DNA from: Lentimicrobium sp.
Lineage (GTDB): Bacteria > Bacteroidota > Bacteroidia > Bacteroidales > Lentimicrobiaceae
Length of the DNA: 8,097 nucleotides
Assembly: GCA_013336205.1 (NCBI GenBank)
Contig: JAAXUD010000101.1
Location: forward strand, 1-8,097
Reading direction: 5' to 3'
The notes beneath the pieces were generated by a model. It was not told the DNA's origin, searched no databases, and was given only the letters and a program-made list of their open reading frames with translations. Each line of letters starts with the position of its first letter. Position 1 is the first letter of the stretch. The position numbers and the translations under genes were made by a program. This document shows positions 6,642 through 8,097 of the stretch, one piece after another.

Positions 6642-7397
6642 CTAATAGATACAGGTGCCACTAGCATTTCCTGTTTCATGGGGTGACCCGATAATACTGT
6701 CAAATTCTTCCTGGCTGATATACTGTGGCACATAGGTACCCTGGTTGTACAGGATATTTGCATAGAATGACCTCAGATGATTGCGTGAACCTCTATCCAG
6801 GTTATTGAATACAATGGTAATATCTTCATTGTCAACAAGCGTCAACAGGTTTTCGAGGTCATAAATATCCAGATCTTCGATGGTTGCGCCTACGATCAAA
6901 CCATCAAGCAGGGATGCGGAACCCTGGGTGATCAGGGCAGTGTAGAGGCTCTGCAGGGTTGGGTTTGAAAAAACTCCGGTCACATGATTGGCAGCAGGGT
7001 CAATTAACTGATATTTATCCAGCAGGGCTTTTACGGCGTTGCTGTGTGCTGTTTCACTCTTCGAAATATTCAGAAAAACTGGCTTTGTATAGAGGGAGTA
7101 CAACCCAATATATACATCGTGTGCCAGCATCTCCTCTTCCCTCATTAATAGCAATGCATCAGTTTCAGCCTGGCTCAGCGCTTCCACAGGCATGGAATCG
7201 ACACAATTGCAGGCAACATCCATAAAAACATCATCATAAGTGTAATTAATCGTTGCAACTTTCTCATCAACATTTTCAGAAGTTAAATCAGCGGTAGAAA
7301 CTTCATCTTTGGAACATCCGGCGAAGGACAAGGATAGTGTCAGAAAAATAATTCCCAGAACACCGGTCATGACTTGTGATTTTTTTGTCGTTTTCAT
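6642..7397 (-). CDS. DUF2202 ferritin-like lipoprotein, probably surface exposed
   Basis: A 251-residue lipoprotein. Residues 1-28 are a signal peptide with a basic start, a hydrophobic stretch (MTGVLGIIFLTLSLSF) and a lipobox ending at Cys28. The following Ser-Lys-Asp-Glu fits the Bacteroidetes lipoprotein export signal for surface display. Residues about 75-215 match the DUF2202 ferritin-like domain: REEEMLAHDVY (86-96), SETAHSNAV (114-122, an ExxH), ATIEDLDIYDLENL (171-184) and GSRNHLRSF (203-211, His207). These acidic and histidine residues are candidate metal ligands. The domain's enzymatic role is not established. Extra cysteines occur at 63, 65 and 249. The ATG at 7395-7397 is preceded by a run of nine A residues and an otherwise A-rich leader, which suits Bacteroidetes initiation. 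No confident -7 box was found. It is transcribed alone and ends at a strong terminator. Confidence 0.87.
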   Translation of the reverse strand: MKTTKKSQVMTGVLGIIFLTLSLSFAGCSKDEVSTADLTSENVDEKVATINYTYDDVFMDVACNCVDSMPVEALSQAETDALLLMREEEMLAHDVYIGLYSLYTKPVFLNISKSETAHSNAVKALLDKYQLIDPAANHVTGVFSNPTLQSLYTALITQGSASLLDGLIVGATIEDLDIYDLENLLTLVDNEDITIVFNNLDRGSRNHLRSFYANILYNQGTYVPQYISQEEFDSIIGSPHETGNASGTCIY

Positions 7398-7800
7398 AGT
7401 AGTTTTTTTTTAGTTAATAACTGATGGTTTTTCCATTTATAAGTTATACACATCTGAACATATGAACCCTTATGCCTACCCTGTGTAAGATTCCCCGAAT
7501 ATCTTATACAATTCCAATGCAAGGCGGCGAAAGGGGCTTTTATGGAGAAGGTATGGCGGGAATCCGAACAGCCTACACCCTGTTTTACAGCATGTTAACT
7601 TCTGTATTTTTACATAATAAAATAATTATGATACAAAATATTTTTCATTCCAAACCGAGGGTCCGGGACATGCAAACACGTGATGTATAGGTTTTGGGAA
7701 CAAAACAACAGGGAGTGATCCTGAGCATGCAGTTTCAGATTCCATGTGATCAGGAAGGTTTATGGAAGGTATTTCCATGAATTCAATTTCACCATAAAAA
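7398..7800. other. Long intergenic stretch without a convincing gene
   Basis: About 400 bp upstream of the DUF2202 gene. The first 20 bp hold the A-rich leader of that gene. Short open frames exist on both strands, but none shows a recognisable motif, sensible composition or start context. The only structure I see is the AT-rich inverted repeat at 7603-7635. The stretch may be decayed sequence next to the broken GIY-YIG gene. Confidence 0.5.
7603..7635. repeat. AT-rich two-step inverted repeat
   Basis: CATAAT (7613-7618) and ATTATG (7625-7630) form an inner 6-bp stem with a 6-nt loop. TGTAT (7603-7607) and ATACA (7631-7635) form an outer 5-bp stem, with a 5-nt bulge on the left side only. 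It could be an operator or simply AT-rich coincidence; no gene start next to it is convincing. Confidence 0.3.
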
Positions 7801-7804
7801 CAAT

Positions 7805-7831
7805 AAAAGTCCCTGAAAAACAGAGACTTTT
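7805..7831 (-). terminator. Rho-independent terminator, better paired on the minus strand
   Basis: Arms 7805-7815 and 7821-7831 pair over 11 bp around a 5-nt loop. On the minus strand the only non-Watson-Crick position is a T-G wobble; on the plus strand the same position is a C-A mismatch. T runs follow on both strands (7828-7834 plus; TTTTATTG minus). The pairing suggests that it evolved to stop minus-strand transcription coming from the GIY-YIG/tRNA-like segment. Confidence 0.75.
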
Positions 7832-7839
7832 TTTGTTTG

Positions 7840-7884
7840 CGGTTGGATAGGACTCGAACCCGTCTCGTCATAAGTGACGAGATG
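7840..7884 (-). other. tRNA 3'-half-like segment with a long variable-arm-like hairpin
   Basis: On the minus strand GGGTTCGAGTCC (7861-7850) is the conserved T-loop core of a tRNA, and CCAACCG follows where an acceptor 3' strand would lie. Just upstream, TCTCGTCA (7863-7870) and TGACGAGA (7875-7882) form a perfect 8-bp stem with a 4-nt loop, placed like the long variable arm of a class II tRNA. No matching 5' acceptor strand, D-arm or anticodon arm is present, and the T stem has a mismatch and a wobble. It is therefore a relic or mimic, not a working tRNA. It lies between the GIY-YIG stop codon and the terminator. Confidence 0.45.
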
Positions 7885-7909
7885 ACAGGCACATATTCTG
7901 ACTAATAGT

Positions 7910-8097
7910 CTATTCATTCCGGGAAAGGAAGTCCCTTGTCAAAATTTCAATTGATCGGCGGTTGAGTTTCTTAAGTCGTTTTTCATCAATCAATGCCTCG
8001 CGTCTGGTTTCGAATTCTTTCAGGTAAACCAGCTTCCATGGCCCTTTTCCAGCGGTTAATGGCTCATTTCATTATTGTGTTCCCACAAACGACGCAT
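7910..8097 (-). pseudogene. Frameshifted GIY-YIG nuclease, C-terminal part (5' end outside window)
   Basis: Read on the minus strand from the window edge, one frame gives RRLWEHNNEMSH and then stops (TAA, 8056-8058). The next frame gives LTAGKGPWKLVYLKEFETRR and continues with EALIDEKRLKKLNRRSIEILTRDFLSRNE to TAG at 7910-7912. It is closed upstream by TGA at 8069-8071. Joined, they match the C-terminal part of the small UvrC-type GIY-YIG endonucleases (COG2827/YhbQ-like): the RL-EHN segment, the TAGKGPWKLVY core and the conserved Glu of FETRREAL. A single-base loss, or equivalent indel, between 8059 and 8068 explains the break. The GIY/YIG tyrosines and arginine lie outside the window. Either the gene is decayed or the base is a sequencing or assembly error. 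The apparent ATG at 8095-8097 is internal, not the start. Confidence 0.72.

Noticed and set aside
7472..7690. Open frame of 72 codons on the plus strand in the long spacer
   Set aside because: No recognisable motif, odd composition and no start context; its end falls in AT-rich sequence. Nothing beyond the open frame supports coding.
7626..7892. Open frame of 88 codons on the minus strand
   Set aside because: It reads straight through the tRNA-like segment and the terminator stem; the resulting residues (VRVLSNRKQKKSLFFRDF) are a translation of those RNA-type structures.
7840..7930. A complete tRNA gene on the minus strand
   Set aside because: Only the T-loop core, a variable-arm-like hairpin and an acceptor-like 3' strand are present. 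There is no complementary 5' acceptor strand, D-arm or anticodon arm, and the T stem is imperfect.

Overview
The window reads as chromosomal DNA from a member of the Bacteroidetes/Bacteroidota, probably an anaerobic lineage. Base composition is balanced to slightly AT-rich. Exact or near TAnnTTTG boxes (the Bacteroidetes -7 element) occur in front of genes, Shine-Dalgarno sequences are absent and A-rich leaders are common. A lipoprotein carries a Cys-Ser-Lys-Asp-Glu surface-export type N-terminus, and the fused kinase/RapZ-C protein is, from memory, of a Bacteroidetes type. No taxonomic search was possible.

Layout. Positions 1-473 (minus) hold the 5' 157 codons of a rubrerythrin-like diiron protein that runs off the left edge. 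A divergent promoter region of about 170 bp follows. Positions 644-3537 (plus) hold a cluster of four genes: an aminoglycoside-phosphotransferase-type sugar kinase fused to a RapZ C-terminal domain; a 42-residue four-cysteine protein; an unrecognised 126-residue helical protein; and a MurU/GlmU-like sugar-1-phosphate nucleotidyltransferase. The last two overlap by 4 nt. Next comes a 956-residue AddB-like PD-(D/E)XK nuclease with an iron-sulfur cysteine set (3626-6496). A convergent region with a strong terminator separates it from a DUF2202 ferritin-like lipoprotein on the minus strand (6642-7397).

The right end (7398-8097) is mostly non-coding. It holds an AT-rich inverted repeat, a rho-independent terminator, a tRNA 3'-half-like segment with a strong hairpin, and the C-terminal part of a frameshifted GIY-YIG nuclease gene cut by the window edge.

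How the genes may work together. The kinase and nucleotidyltransferase resemble the AmgK/MurU pair, which turns MurNAc (or GlcNAc) into the 1-phosphate and then the UDP-sugar during peptidoglycan recycling. The RapZ-C domain is the part of E. coli RapZ that senses glucosamine-6-phosphate, so the fusion could link amino-sugar status to this salvage route. That is inference. The two ferritin-like proteins at either end fit an anaerobe handling oxidative or iron stress but are not linked to the central cluster. I see no CRISPR array, complete tRNA, rRNA, transposase or phage gene.
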